Origin: Rhodopseudomonas boonkerdii
GTDB taxonomy: Bacteria > Pseudomonadota > Alphaproteobacteria > Rhizobiales > Xanthobacteraceae
Assembly (NCBI RefSeq): GCF_021184025.1
Contig: NZ_CP036537.1
Location: 3,224,001 to 3,288,000 of the forward strand
Direction of reading: 5' to 3'
DNA length: 64,000 bases
Shown: positions 17,914 to 27,366 of the stretch, in pieces
Numbering within the stretch: position 1 is the stretch's first letter
Layout: each line of letters starts with the position of its first letter
Program-made: the position numbers and the translations under genes
The notes under the pieces: generated by a model
Databases searched by the model: none
Seen by the model: only the letters and a program-made list of their open reading frames with translations
What the model was told of the DNA's origin: nothing

Positions 17914-18171
17914 ATGATCAAGGCTCTTTCCGCCGTCGCGATCGCAGCTTTCATTGCCGCAGCCGTCACCATCCTCCCCGGCTTCGCGCCGAGGGTCGAA
18001 GCGTCCGTTCCGGTGGCCCTCGCCAAGTCCGATCGTCTGGACGTCAAGGCCGTCGGGTCCGCCTGTTCCGAGCAGGCCTGGCCGAATTTCGAAGCCTCGT
18101 GCCTGCGCAGCGCGTCGACGAAGGTGATCAACATTCGCGAGGTTCGCGTGGTGACCGCGGAGCGCCACTAG
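17914..18171 (+). CDS. Small secreted hypothetical protein
   Basis: Protein of 85 residues with an N-terminal signal (MIKALSAVAIAAFIAAAVTI), cleavage likely near VEASVP, and a short mature part with two cysteines (SACSEQ, EASCLRS) able to form one disulfide in the periplasm. AGGGGA precedes the ATG at good spacing. No function is recognised. Proteins of this size and shape are frequent in Bradyrhizobium relatives. It stands alone, diverging from coaD. Confidence 0.7.
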   Translation: MIKALSAVAIAAFIAAAVTILPGFAPRVEASVPVALAKSDRLDVKAVGSACSEQAWPNFEASCLRSASTKVINIREVRVVTAERH

Positions 18172-18261
18172 TCGGCCCAGCGCTTTGCATCAAAGGGCTC
18201 TTGGTACGACCGCAGGCCTATCGCTTCAGAATACCCCTGCCCCGCACAGGCCAGCCTTCCT

Positions 18262-19590
18262 CTAAACGACGTAGCGTGATGACGCGCCATGCCGGCGAAA
18301 TAGCGCCGATACGACGATCATGAAAAGTGTCAGATTGAGGAAGCGTCCGGCGAAAGATCCGAATGTGTTGACGAGCATCAGATAGACGATCATCGGCACG
18401 ATGACTCGCGGCTCCAAGCGCCTAAAAGCATCGTAAAAGACAAGCAGCAGACCGAGCAGGATCAGGGACGAGATCACGACGCCCTGATAGATGCTGATAT
18501 GGACAAAGGGATTTTCGATGCCCCACTCCATGCCGAAGGAATACATCTGCGAGCGGATATAATCGGGATCCGGCCCCCACAGAAAATCCCCCCAGCTGAA
18601 CGAGCCCCAAAGCGGGAACATTACCAGACGACTGCGAGCGCTACCGCCGTCTTCATTGAACCGTTCGAGCAACTGATCGAAAAAGCCGGCAAGCGCCAGC
18701 GCCGTCACGACGGCGATTCCGACCGGCACGGCCGCGATGGCGATCATCACCGTACTACGCGCGTATCGATGGCCGGACGAGAACCGGACGATCTGCCAAC
18801 AGATCGCGATCGTGAGAATGAACAGCGTCAGAACCAGCGCCGTACGACCGCCGAACGCCACCATGGCTGCGGTCTGCAGCGCAATCATCGGCATCCGCCA
18901 TCGCGACTTCAACAGTCTGCCGCCCCCGACCAGCAGGCTCACGATATAGGCGCAGGTGATCGTCGCAGCATGCAGGGGATGACCAAGCAATGCCACTGCG
19001 CGCGCCTCGGCGATCTGCGTGCCATCCGGCGAATAGGTGGTGAGCGGAAAAACCATGATGCCGGACACCAGCTCGAAGATCGCGAGTGACGCGTTCACGG
19101 CAAAAAACGCGTGCAGAAAGCGCTCGAGTTTCACCATGCCTTGGGGCGGCACGAACGGCAGCAACATGCAGCACAGAAACAGATGCAAGTCGGTGTCGAA
19201 ATACATGCCGAAGCCATTGCGGCCACCGAGAACGATATTGATGAAAGCGAAGGTCGCGGCGCAGAAAAAGAAGATCGATCCGAGCTTGGTCGCAAGATAG
19301 TAGTCGATGAGATCGCGCTTGCGCGGATAGGACAGAATGAAAATCGGAAACAGCAAAACGATAAAGTAGGTCGCTGGATGGATCTTGGTGATCTGCGAAC
19401 CTTCGATCGCGGAATAGTCGTAGCCAAGAAAATCCAGCACCGTTCCGGAGAACAGGAAGACGAGCAAGAAATAGACAACCAGCATCTTCTGGATGTTAGG
19501 GCCAGCAAAAGGCAAGTTAAGTCTGACCGACTGCCCCTGCGGCATGGCGCGCGGCATCCGCTCGACGCTATCGGCGACCTGATCGCTCAT
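18262..19590 (-). CDS. VpsF-like polysaccharide biosynthesis membrane protein
   Basis: Polytopic inner-membrane protein of 442 residues with about ten predicted helices and a conserved central loop (VFPLTTYSPDGTQIAEARAV then ALLGHPLHAATI). This pattern resembles the VpsF/O-antigen ligase-like family of exopolysaccharide loci. A long cytoplasmic N-terminus (about 34 residues) precedes the first helix. No glycosyltransferases, Wzx/Wzy or Wzc-type proteins are nearby; the only neighbour of related type is a methyltransferase gene upstream on the same strand. Its role in surface polysaccharide polymerisation or ligation is therefore inferred from family likeness only. Confidence 0.7.
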   Translation of the reverse strand: MSDQVADSVERMPRAMPQGQSVRLNLPFAGPNIQKMLVVYFLLVFLFSGTVLDFLGYDYSAIEGSQITKIHPATYFIVLLFPIFILSYPRKRDLIDYYLATKLGSIFFFCAATFAFINIVLGGRNGFGMYFDTDLHLFLCCMLLPFVPPQGMVKLERFLHAFFAVNASLAIFELVSGIMVFPLTTYSPDGTQIAEARAVALLGHPLHAATITCAYIVSLLVGGGRLLKSRWRMPMIALQTAAMVAFGGRTALVLTLFILTIAICWQIVRFSSGHRYARSTVMIAIAAVPVGIAVVTALALAGFFDQLLERFNEDGGSARSRLVMFPLWGSFSWGDFLWGPDPDYIRSQMYSFGMEWGIENPFVHISIYQGVVISSLILLGLLLVFYDAFRRLEPRVIVPMIVYLMLVNTFGSFAGRFLNLTLFMIVVSALFRRHGASSRYVV

Positions 19591-19707
19591 GATCTTGCTA
19601 TACGTGGGAAGAGAAAGTCGGCGGCAGCATGCTTAGAATGCTACCAGCGCAGTTAAAATCTCATTAATACATGAGGCAACTATGGCCGTAGCGCAGTCTG
19701 GACGCGC

Positions 19708-20394
19708 CTAGTTGCTCGTCGCCACGAAAGACTTGGGGTAGCCCACCAGACGCTCCACGATGATTTTCGCATTCGGAAACAGACTATCGAACATCGCTCG
19801 ATCGAGCATACTTGCATGTTCGACCGCCCACATGCCGTCCGTAACCGTTTCAGCCTTGCTCTTCGCCCAGCCGAGTCTGTAGTTCCGTGCGATCCAGAGC
19901 TGCATGGGTGCCGGCAGCCAATGGTAGAACGCCATGCTCTGATGCGGTTCCCATGGAAACCAGAAATTCGGTGTCTGGTGAAAGTAATGTGGAGCGACGC
20001 GGGTCGTTTCTCGGGCGAAAGCCACCTTGTTATGCCAGTTCCCGACATGCTCGATGACGGAATTGGAGTGGCAGATATCGTAGCTGTTGTCGGCGAAAGG
20101 CAGATCGCAGCCATTGCCTTCGACGGCGTTGAACCGCTGCTCGTTCTTAATCGGGCGAATGTCGCCCTTCAGGTTCAGGAGATCGATATGAACATTGTGC
20201 CGCGCGAGATAGGCCTCCCCCAGCATTTCCCAATAATATTCCATCCCGCCGACATCGAGGATCCTGACGACCCCTTTCTCGGCATGAACGGTTTCAATCA
20301 GGCGACGGAGGGGAGCGCTGCGACGCGCGCGAAAACGCGAGCCAAGGCTGTTTGGATTGTCGTAATCACCAATGATCTGCCCGATACGACGCAT
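19708..20394 (-). CDS. Class I SAM-dependent methyltransferase
   Basis: Protein of 228 residues with a Rossmann-like SAM-binding core: motif I VRILDVGGMEYYW, an acidic strand HIDLLNLKGDI, motif GNGCDLPFADNSYDICHSNS and IEHVG. The methyl acceptor is unknown; similar proteins are often found in polysaccharide or lipid loci, and the next gene on this strand is a VpsF-like protein 117 bases away. The start at 20394 is an ATG; no better alternative is seen. Confidence 0.85.
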   Translation of the reverse strand: MRRIGQIIGDYDNPNSLGSRFRARRSAPLRRLIETVHAEKGVVRILDVGGMEYYWEMLGEAYLARHNVHIDLLNLKGDIRPIKNEQRFNAVEGNGCDLPFADNSYDICHSNSVIEHVGNWHNKVAFARETTRVAPHYFHQTPNFWFPWEPHQSMAFYHWLPAPMQLWIARNYRLGWAKSKAETVTDGMWAVEHASMLDRAMFDSLFPNAKIIVERLVGYPKSFVATSN

Positions 20395-20696
20395 GTGGTG
20401 CCTCCATATATTCTATTCAGTATGACGCTTCAGTAGACGACCGAAAGATACAAGTCAGCTCAAACAAGCATAGAACTACCGCGAATTGCCCGAGATGCTT
20501 AACTCCGTCCAACCACGATCACACAATGAAAGGGTTTCGCGCGGATCTAAAACAGTTCTTTCTCGAACGACTGGCATTTAAATAAATTCTGCAGACGTTG
20601 CGTCGAGGCATCGACGTCCCGGCGAGTGCATCACATGCAACCGCAAAGCGATCAGACGCCCAACTCGGTTTGACCGTCCGTGACTTCCGCCTCGAC
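20395..20696. other. Intergenic region, methyltransferase to LysR gene
   Basis: I see no supported gene. The composition is more AT-rich than its surroundings (for example ATTTAAATAAATT near 20576-20588). Short open frames here lack ribosome binding sites or family likeness. Confidence 0.4.
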
Positions 20697-21590
20697 TTAG
20701 GGGGCGACACCTGCCGGGCGCGGAGTCTCTGCGAAACACGCGATCAGCATTTCGGTAAGAACCCGCACCTTCCGTGCGGGATGCTGACTTGGTGGACGGA
20801 GGACATAGACACCTGCCGGCGGTGGTGGATAGCGTGTCATGACCGCAACCAGCGCGCCGGAGGCGATATAATCGTCGGTGATACCACCCGGCAGCCAGGC
20901 GATACCGAGTCCTGCCAATGCGGCGGCGACAAGAGCTGCTCCGTTGTCGGCCTTGAATCGCCCCTGCGGACGAACCGTGACGATCTTATCGCCGTCCATG
21001 AACTGCCAGGCTTCCGTGCCCTGCATAAGCGCCTGGTGAGCGATGAGCTCGTCAGGTGTCTCGGGCGCTCCTTGCGCTTTGATATAATCCGGGCTCGCGA
21101 CCAGCTTCCCGTAAAGCGGCCCGACATGGCGCGCGATCAGGTTGGAATCCTGCAAATAACCGAACCGGATCGCACAATCGAATCCCTCTGCGATCAGATC
21201 GACAAAGCGATCGCTGTAAACGGCGTGGATGTGAAGTTGCGGATGGCGCCTTGCCATGTCCGCGAGCACGGACGCCAGATGTGTTGGGCCGAAAGTCAGC
21301 GGCGCGGCTACGCGCAATCGACCGCAAAGCTCGCCGTCCGGCAGGATCAATTCCCGGGCTGTGTCGATCTCGGCACAGGCGCGCGCCGCATGATCGCGAA
21401 ACATGATGCCAGCTTCCGTGAGAGCAGCGCCACGCGTGGTACGCGCCAGAAGCTGAACACCGAGTTCCGCTTCGATGCGTGCGAGCTGACGACTGACAAT
21501 TGACTTTGAGACGCCAAGCCGCCGCGCGGCGGGCGATACACCACCAGCATCGGCCACTTCCACGAATGTCCTGAGCTCTTCGATATCCAA
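20697..21590 (-). CDS. LysR-family transcriptional regulator
   Basis: Regulator of 297 residues: N-terminal winged helix-turn-helix (ELRTFVEVADAGGVSPAARR, then LGVSKSIVSRQLARIE) and a C-terminal periplasmic-binding-like effector domain. I start at TTG 21590, because GGGGAA stands 7 bases upstream, the resulting opening MDIEELRTF is standard, and the length fits the family. An ATG-started frame to 21713 would leave only 26 bases to the divergent gene. The divergent arrangement with the isochorismatase-family gene suggests that gene is its target, with an inverted repeat at 21636-21651. Confidence 0.88.
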   Translation of the reverse strand: MDIEELRTFVEVADAGGVSPAARRLGVSKSIVSRQLARIEAELGVQLLARTTRGAALTEAGIMFRDHAARACAEIDTARELILPDGELCGRLRVAAPLTFGPTHLASVLADMARRHPQLHIHAVYSDRFVDLIAEGFDCAIRFGYLQDSNLIARHVGPLYGKLVASPDYIKAQGAPETPDELIAHQALMQGTEAWQFMDGDKIVTVRPQGRFKADNGAALVAAALAGLGIAWLPGGITDDYIASGALVAVMTRYPPPPAGVYVLRPPSQHPARKVRVLTEMLIACFAETPRPAGVAP

Positions 21591-21635
21591 TTCGGCGTTC
21601 CCCGTTCCGCGACACAGCTTGGCAAGAGGGGGCAC

Positions 21636-21651
21636 TATCGCATTACCGATA
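21636..21651. promoter_or_regulatory. Inverted repeat in LysR divergent promoter
   Basis: TATCG-CATTAC-CGATA is a perfect 5-bp inverted repeat between the LysR gene and its divergent neighbour, 88 bases upstream of the latter start. Position fits a LysR recognition site, though it does not match the T-N11-A form exactly. Binding is inferred. Confidence 0.4.
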
Positions 21652-21739
21652 CGAACGGCAATACCTCCGTCGGACAACGTCGCCGTTGGCGCATGCCCCC
21701 TAACCCACCTCACTTACAACGGCAGCAGAGGATGTATTC

Positions 21740-22390
21740 ATGACTTTTCGCAATGGTCTTGCGTCGCTTCTTCGCCCCGAAGACTCGGTTCTCGTTCTGA
21801 TCGACCATCAGCCCTTCCAGATGGCCAACCTGAACAGCCACGAACCGCAGATGGTGATCAACAACACTGTGGGTCTGGCCAAGGCCGCCAAGCTTTTCGG
21901 CGTCCCCACAATTCTCACGAGCGTACTCGTCGAACGTGGCGGTGTCCTGTTTCCGCAGATCACCGATGTCTTCCCTGGACAGGAGGTGATCGACCGGACC
22001 TGGGTCAACACCTGGCAAGATCCGAAGGTGGTGGACGTGGTGAAGGCGACGGGCCGCAAGCAACTGATCATCGCCGGCCTGTGGACCGAAGTCTGCGTCG
22101 CGATGCCCACGATCCAGGCCCTCGGCGAGGGCTGGGATGTCACGGTCGTCACTGACGCCTCCGGCGGCATATCGATCGAGGCGCACGAGGTCGCGATCCA
22201 GCGCATGATCCGAGCCGGCGCCAACATGATGACCTGGTTCGCGGTGCTGGCCGAATGGCAGCGCGACTGGGCCCGGCTGGACACCGTGCCCGGACTGACG
22301 GACATCATGATCCAGCATGGCGGCGGCAGCGGCATCGCCTATGTGTGGGAGCAGCAGCTGCTGAACACGCCGGCGCCAAAAGCTAACTGA
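21740..22390 (+). CDS. Isochorismatase-family cysteine hydrolase (YcaC-like)
   Basis: Cytoplasmic hydrolase of 216 residues. It has the cysteine-hydrolase fold with D22 in VLIDHQP and nucleophile C119 in IIAGLWTEVCVAMP, followed by the conserved DASGG turn. The length and the C-terminal helix (MIRAGANMMTWFAVLAEWQR) match the YcaC subgroup, whose natural substrate is not settled. It diverges from a LysR regulator and is followed by a porin and a flavin monooxygenase, which may form one regulon. Confidence 0.88.
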   Translation: MTFRNGLASLLRPEDSVLVLIDHQPFQMANLNSHEPQMVINNTVGLAKAAKLFGVPTILTSVLVERGGVLFPQITDVFPGQEVIDRTWVNTWQDPKVVDVVKATGRKQLIIAGLWTEVCVAMPTIQALGEGWDVTVVTDASGGISIEAHEVAIQRMIRAGANMMTWFAVLAEWQRDWARLDTVPGLTDIMIQHGGGSGIAYVWEQQLLNTPAPKAN

Positions 22391-22520
22391 GCAAAAGGAC
22401 GGCGCGACCGCGCGAGCATTGCCCGCGCATCGCGGTCTCGCCGCCCATCTCAGCGCAACAGCAGCGGGAACGAGCTGTCCGATCCCGATATCTGACTGCC
22501 ATCGTCGATGAAAACGCCAG

Positions 22521-23921
22521 ATGATCAAGTTCAGCTTCGTCCTTGCGGCGACGATCGCCGCGACGACTACATTCGTTCGGGCACAGGTCGGCACGGATGT
22601 CGAGCGCGCACCGACGCTGACGAACGAGCGATATGTCGAGGATTGGTCCTATCTCGCCGATCCATCGCGGCGAACCGGCCATTGGACGGAGCCGTTCAAA
22701 TACATCCCGTTGGACGAGCATGGATTGGTCTATCTCACCACAGGCATGGAGGCCCGGTCGCGTTATGAAGGTTATACGAACGTCAATTGGGGATCGGCGC
22801 CGAACGATAGTTATATCTGGCACCGGTTCATGCCCTATGCCGACCTTCACGCGGGCAAGGTGCGGCTTTTTACCCAACCGATCTTCTCGGAGATCACGGG
22901 CACCGACCGGCCCGTGCGTCCGGTCGATACGACCGGCGCCGATATGCTTCAGGCGTTCGGCGAGATCGAAATGGATGTCGGAGACCGTACCGCGCTGCGG
23001 ATGTCGGCAGGGCGCAAGCTGATGTCGCTGGGCGCCGGCCGCTTCATCGACACCCGCTACGGTCCCAATGTCCCGCAGGCCTTCGACGGTCTTGACGCGG
23101 TCGTGACATCGGCAGATCGGCAAGTGACCGTCCTATATGCGCGTCCCATTGATAACTTTCCGGGCGACTTTGATGACCGGCCGTCGCGCCAAAAGTCCGT
23201 CTGGGGCGCTTATGCGACAGAATGGCTGAGGGAGAACCGGTCGATCGGTGTCGATGTCTACTATCTCGGCCTGCTGGATCGCGATGCTATTTTCGACCAA
23301 GGCTGCGGCAGAGAGCGAGCACATACGTTCGGAACGAGAATTTTCGGCGACACGGGCACATGGTTCTGGAATGTCGAAGGCGCATTGCAACGCGGGTCTT
23401 TCGGCACGCATCGTGTGGCGGCATGGGGCATTGGTGGCGAATTCGGCTATCGTTTCCTGCAAACGTGGCTACAACCGGAAGTCCGGTTCATGAGCGATGT
23501 CATCTCGGGCGACAACAACCCGGACGATCCCAATCTCGAGACGTTCAATCCGCTGTTTCCAAGAGGCAAGTATTTCGGCGCCTTGTCTCCGGTCGGACCG
23601 CGCAACCTCATCCAGGTCCGGCCGTCGATTTCTGTCCATCCGCGCAGGGATGTTGCAGTCTCGCTCACCGGGGGCGCCTTTTGGCGACAGAGCGCCGCCG
23701 ACGGCATCTATGGCGTTCCCGGAAACCTCGTACGGAGCGGCAAAGGCAGCGATGCGCGCTTCATTGGACATCAGGTCGAACTGTCCGTGGCGTGGCAGGC
23801 CACGGCCGAGCTCAACCTGTCGGCATCGTTGAGTACCTTCGAACCGGGACGTTTCATATCAGACACCGGGCCTTCGCAGACCATCACATTGATCAGTCTG
23901 ATGGCGAACTTCCGGTTCTAG
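22521..23921 (+). CDS. Alginate-export-type outer-membrane porin
   Basis: Predicted outer-membrane barrel of 466 residues with a signal peptide (about residues 1-21, ending VRAQ) and a terminal phenylalanine (LMANFRF) typical of BAM substrates. Aromatic-edged amphipathic strands and the segments RHFMPYADLH-like HRFMPYADLH, RKLMSLGAGRFIDTRYGPNV and QAFDGLDAVV resemble the alginate_export (AlgE-like) domain. No alginate synthesis genes are present, so it is more likely an uptake or export channel for an unknown anionic compound. It lies between isochorismatase and luciferase-like genes on the same strand. Confidence 0.8.
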   Translation: MIKFSFVLAATIAATTTFVRAQVGTDVERAPTLTNERYVEDWSYLADPSRRTGHWTEPFKYIPLDEHGLVYLTTGMEARSRYEGYTNVNWGSAPNDSYIWHRFMPYADLHAGKVRLFTQPIFSEITGTDRPVRPVDTTGADMLQAFGEIEMDVGDRTALRMSAGRKLMSLGAGRFIDTRYGPNVPQAFDGLDAVVTSADRQVTVLYARPIDNFPGDFDDRPSRQKSVWGAYATEWLRENRSIGVDVYYLGLLDRDAIFDQGCGRERAHTFGTRIFGDTGTWFWNVEGALQRGSFGTHRVAAWGIGGEFGYRFLQTWLQPEVRFMSDVISGDNNPDDPNLETFNPLFPRGKYFGALSPVGPRNLIQVRPSISVHPRRDVAVSLTGGAFWRQSAADGIYGVPGNLVRSGKGSDARFIGHQVELSVAWQATAELNLSASLSTFEPGRFISDTGPSQTITLISLMANFRF

Positions 23922-23962
23922 GACTGAAGCTGCCTGATTGACGAATTTGACAAGGAGCTCTG

Positions 23963-25000
23963 ATGGAAATCGGTATCGACAGTTTTGCGGCCATCCTCCC
24001 CGATTCCGCAACAGGCCAGCCGCCTGCGGCAACTGACCGCATGGCCGATCTTCTCGCGGAGGTCGAAGTGGCCGACCGTGCCGGACTCGATGTGTTCGGC
24101 ATCGGCGAGCATCACCGCGCCGAGTTCCTCGATTCAGCGCCGGCGATCATCCTGGCCGCAGCAGCAGCGCGCACCCAGAATATCCGGCTGACGAGCGCGG
24201 TGACAGTGCTGAGCGCCGCCGACCCCGTGCGGGTGTTTCAGGAATTCGCCACCCTCGATCTGATTTCGAAAGGGCGCGCGGAACTCGTTGTCGGCCGTGG
24301 CTCGTTCGGCGAGGCCTATCCGCTGTTCGGTATGGACCCGCGGGACTATGACGAACTGTTTGCGGAGAAGCTCGATCTGTTCCTGAAACTCGGCGAGACC
24401 AAGCACCCGATCTGGAAAGGTCGCTTCCGCTCGGCGCTCGAAGGTCAGGGGATCTATCCCCGCCCCCATCAGCCGCGACTGCCGCTCTGGATCGGTGTTG
24501 GTGGCACGCCGGCATCCTTCGTGCGCGCCGGCACGCTTGGCCTGCCGCTGATGGTCGCGATCATCGGCGGGACTTTCGAACGCTTTCGCCCGCTCGTCGA
24601 TCTCTACCGCGAAGCCGGCATCCGTGCTGGGCACGATCTCGACAAGCTTAAACTCGGCGTACATGCGATGGGTTTTGTTGGCGAAACCGACGCGGCAGCC
24701 AGGGATGCGTTCTTCCCCGGCTGGGCGCATCTGACCGCGAAGATTGGCCGCGAACGCGGCTGGTCGCCGCCGTCGCGCCAGCAATTCGACGCCATGGCCG
24801 GCCCGGAGGGCTCGTTCCTGGTTGGCGCCCCCCGTACAGTTGCCGCCAAGATGCGCCACGCGAACGAAGCACTCGGCGGTGTCGCGCGCATCACCTTCCA
24901 GATGAGCACCGCCTCGCTCGAAACCGCCGCCATGAAGCGCTCGATCGAGCTTCTCGGCACCGAAGTTGCGCCGATCATACGGTCTCAAGCCCAACTGTGA
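23963..25000 (+). CDS. LLM-class flavin-dependent oxidoreductase
   Basis: Luciferase-like monooxygenase of 345 residues with a TIM-barrel fold. Recognisable blocks are FGIGEHHRAEF near residue 53, RIRLTSAVTVLS-like NIRLTSAVTVLSAADPVRVF, the GRAELVVGRGSFGEAYPLFG segment and PLWIGVGGTP. The family uses FMN, or sometimes F420, to oxygenate or oxidise small organic molecules; the substrate is unknown. AAGGAGCTC precedes the ATG. It ends the run isochorismatase - porin - monooxygenase, suggesting a small catabolic or detoxification unit under the LysR gene. Confidence 0.9.
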   Translation: MEIGIDSFAAILPDSATGQPPAATDRMADLLAEVEVADRAGLDVFGIGEHHRAEFLDSAPAIILAAAAARTQNIRLTSAVTVLSAADPVRVFQEFATLDLISKGRAELVVGRGSFGEAYPLFGMDPRDYDELFAEKLDLFLKLGETKHPIWKGRFRSALEGQGIYPRPHQPRLPLWIGVGGTPASFVRAGTLGLPLMVAIIGGTFERFRPLVDLYREAGIRAGHDLDKLKLGVHAMGFVGETDAAARDAFFPGWAHLTAKIGRERGWSPPSRQQFDAMAGPEGSFLVGAPRTVAAKMRHANEALGGVARITFQMSTASLETAAMKRSIELLGTEVAPIIRSQAQL

Positions 25001-25105
25001 CCGGTTCCATCTCCGGTCCTTGCCCGCGACGCGCCACACAGGCATATGCACACGAGGCTGCATGCACCGGGCAGAGCCGCCCGGCCGATCAATGAAAGAG
25101 GTCTT

Positions 25106-26935
25106 ATGGCGGACGCTTCCGGTTTCAACTTGGGACACGCTATCGTCCTGCTGGGTGCGGCCACCGTCGCGGTACCTCTGTTCAAGCGCCTGGGGCTCGG
25201 CTCCGTCCTCGGCTATCTCACCGCAGGTCTCGCCGTAGGACCGTTCGGTCTAGGCCTGTTCCACGATCCCGAGACACTGCTGCATACGGCCGAACTCGGC
25301 GTCGTCATGTTCCTCTTCATCATCGGACTCGAAATGCGCCCGTCGAAGCTGTGGAAGCTGCGGCGGCAAATCTTTGGCCTCGGCGCCGCGCAGGTCATCG
25401 CCTGCGGCTTGCTGCTCACGCTGGTCGGCATGGCCGCGGGCCTCGCTTTTCCCGTCGCCATGATCGGCGCCATGGGTTTTGTACTGTCCTCCACCGCCGT
25501 CATCATGCAGCTGCTGGAGGAGCAGGACGAGACCACGACGCCCGAGGGCCAACGCGCCATCGCGATCCTGCTGCTGGAAGATCTCGCGATCGTGCCGCTG
25601 CTGGCGCTCGTCGCAGTGTGGGGCGCCGCCGAGGCGCCGGCCGCCGCGACGACCAAGCCCGCATGGCAGAGCATCGGCATTGCCCTCGCCGGCCTCGCGG
25701 CACTGATTGCCGCTGGCCGTTGGCTGCTGGATCCGTTCTTCCGCATCATCGCCCGCGCCGGCGCTCGCGAGGTGCTCACGGCCTCCGCGCTGCTGGTCGT
25801 GCTCGGCTCCGCCGTGTTCATGCAGAGCGTCGGCCTCTCCATGGCGATGGGCGCCTTCCTCGCCGGCGTCCTCCTTTCGGAATCCAATTTCCGCCATCAG
25901 CTCGAAGCCGACATCGAGCCGTTCCGCGGCATCCTTCTCGGCCTATTCTTCCTCAGTGTCGGCATGTCGCTGGATCTGCGCATCGTCGCCAGCGAATGGA
26001 TCATGGTGCTGGGCGGGGTCCTGGCCTTCATGATCGTCAAGGCGATCGGCATTTACGCCATCGCGCGCCTGACGAAATCGGACCATGCTGCGGCGAGCCA
26101 CCGCGCCGCGCTGTTCGCGCAAGGCGGCGAATTCGCTTTCGTGCTCTATGCGGCAGCGCTCGCCGCCGGCATCTTCGACGCCCGCGCCTCCGCCGTCATG
26201 AGCGCCATCGTGATCCTGTCCATGGCGCTGACGCCGATCGTACTGCTCGTCCATGGGCGCATACGCTCCCCCGCCCCCGTCTCCATGGACGGCATCGACA
26301 AGGCCGACGGCCTGCGCGGCCGCGTGCTCTTCATCGGATTCGGTCGTTTCGCACAGGTGGCGAGTCAGGCCTTGCTGGCGCGCGATATCGAACTGTCCCT
26401 CATCGAGAGCGACGTGGACATGATCCGCGCCGCAGGCAATTTCGGCTTCAAGATCCATTATGGCGACGGCACCCGTCTCGACGTGCTGCGCGCATCGGGC
26501 GCGGCCACGGCAGAGGCGATCCTGATCTGTGTCGACAAGCCGGAGGCCGCGGATCACATCGTCGAACTCTGCCGCTCGGAATTTCCGCTGGCCAAACTCT
26601 ATGTCCGCTCATTCGACCGCGGCCATTCGTTGCGTCTGATCAAGGCCGGTGTCGAATTCCAGATTCGCGAGACCTTCGAGTCCGCGCTGGTGTTCAGCGA
26701 GGCCGTCCTGAAAGGCCTCGGCCTTGAAGAGGAAGCGGCGCGCGAGTCCATCGCGGAGGTCCGCGAGCGCGACGCGCAGCGCGTGGAGTTGGAAGTCATC
26801 GGCGGTCTGGAAGCCGGCCGCAAGCTGATCCGCGGTAATGCGGAGACGCCGGAGCCAAGCCCGTTCTTCAAGACACGACCGGCGAGTGGGGAAAACACAG
26901 ACGAGAATGTGCTGGGAGCTGCTGCAAAATCGTAG
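25106..26935 (+). CDS. CPA2 monovalent cation:proton antiporter (KefB/KefC-like)
   Basis: Inner-membrane antiporter of 609 residues. About 12 transmembrane helices (residues 8-395) form the Na_H_Exchanger domain, including the GLEMRPSKLWKLR and LLEDLAIVPLLALVAV segments. A cytoplasmic TrkA-N (RCK) domain follows, starting with VLFIGFGRFAQVA and HYGDGTRLDVLRASGA. This layout is that of glutathione-gated K+ efflux systems. The start at 25106 has AGAGG 5 bases upstream; an open frame to 25046 is not supported. No kefF/kefG ancillary gene is adjacent. Confidence 0.92.
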   Translation: MADASGFNLGHAIVLLGAATVAVPLFKRLGLGSVLGYLTAGLAVGPFGLGLFHDPETLLHTAELGVVMFLFIIGLEMRPSKLWKLRRQIFGLGAAQVIACGLLLTLVGMAAGLAFPVAMIGAMGFVLSSTAVIMQLLEEQDETTTPEGQRAIAILLLEDLAIVPLLALVAVWGAAEAPAAATTKPAWQSIGIALAGLAALIAAGRWLLDPFFRIIARAGAREVLTASALLVVLGSAVFMQSVGLSMAMGAFLAGVLLSESNFRHQLEADIEPFRGILLGLFFLSVGMSLDLRIVASEWIMVLGGVLAFMIVKAIGIYAIARLTKSDHAAASHRAALFAQGGEFAFVLYAAALAAGIFDARASAVMSAIVILSMALTPIVLLVHGRIRSPAPVSMDGIDKADGLRGRVLFIGFGRFAQVASQALLARDIELSLIESDVDMIRAAGNFGFKIHYGDGTRLDVLRASGAATAEAILICVDKPEAADHIVELCRSEFPLAKLYVRSFDRGHSLRLIKAGVEFQIRETFESALVFSEAVLKGLGLEEEAARESIAEVRERDAQRVELEVIGGLEAGRKLIRGNAETPEPSPFFKTRPASGENTDENVLGAAAKS

Positions 26936-27216
26936 TGAGAATGGCGCGTTGCGCGATCCGGCGACAGAGCTTCAACGGGATCGAACCACCAATCCATCGC
27001 CCTTGAAATAGCAACGCCGCAGGTGCGCCTCCGATCGCTGTAAAAGAGGGAAGCTAAATGAAAAACTTCACGGACACAGGACGAGCAGTTATAGAATCTG
27101 GACATGTCTATGCGGCGATAAGTCTAGCTTTGGCTTTGCCCGACATTTTCTCGTCACAGCGTTCACGAGCAAGGATCGCAATTGTCCCGCGCCAATGGCG
27201 TTGATAAACCTGAAAG
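26936..27216. other. Intergenic region with a possible short relic ORF
   Basis: Mostly non-coding by appearance. At 27058-27204 an ATG frame of 48 codons reads MKNFTDTGRAVIESGHVYAA then ISLALALPDIFSS before ending in WR. The ALALPDI segment resembles the start of a hypothetical family common in proteobacteria, so this may be a truncated gene or a small real one; there is no strong ribosome binding site. Confidence 0.35.
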
Positions 27217-27366
27217 ATGAGGGGAATTGCGCTGTGCATCGCCGGAATGCTTTTAACCGGCTGCTCCATTGATCCTGGGGCGACTTTGGCACCGGACATG
27301 ATCAAGGACCGAGCACCCGGAGCCGCCGCAACAGAACCGGCGCCTGAAATGCGCGCCATGCTGTAA
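27217..27366 (+). CDS. Very small predicted lipoprotein (49 aa)
   Basis: Open frame of 49 residues starting ATG AGG GGA, with a short signal peptide and lipobox (MRGIALCIAGMLLTGC) followed by SIDPGATLAPDMIK and an alanine/proline-rich tail ending in TAA. The lipobox at residues 13-16 and tidy signal peptide argue that it is real despite the size and a weak ribosome binding site (GAAAG). It would be anchored in the inner or outer membrane. Function is unknown. It lies between the antiporter and a small membrane protein in a gene-poor stretch. Confidence 0.5.
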   Translation: MRGIALCIAGMLLTGCSIDPGATLAPDMIKDRAPGAAATEPAPEMRAML

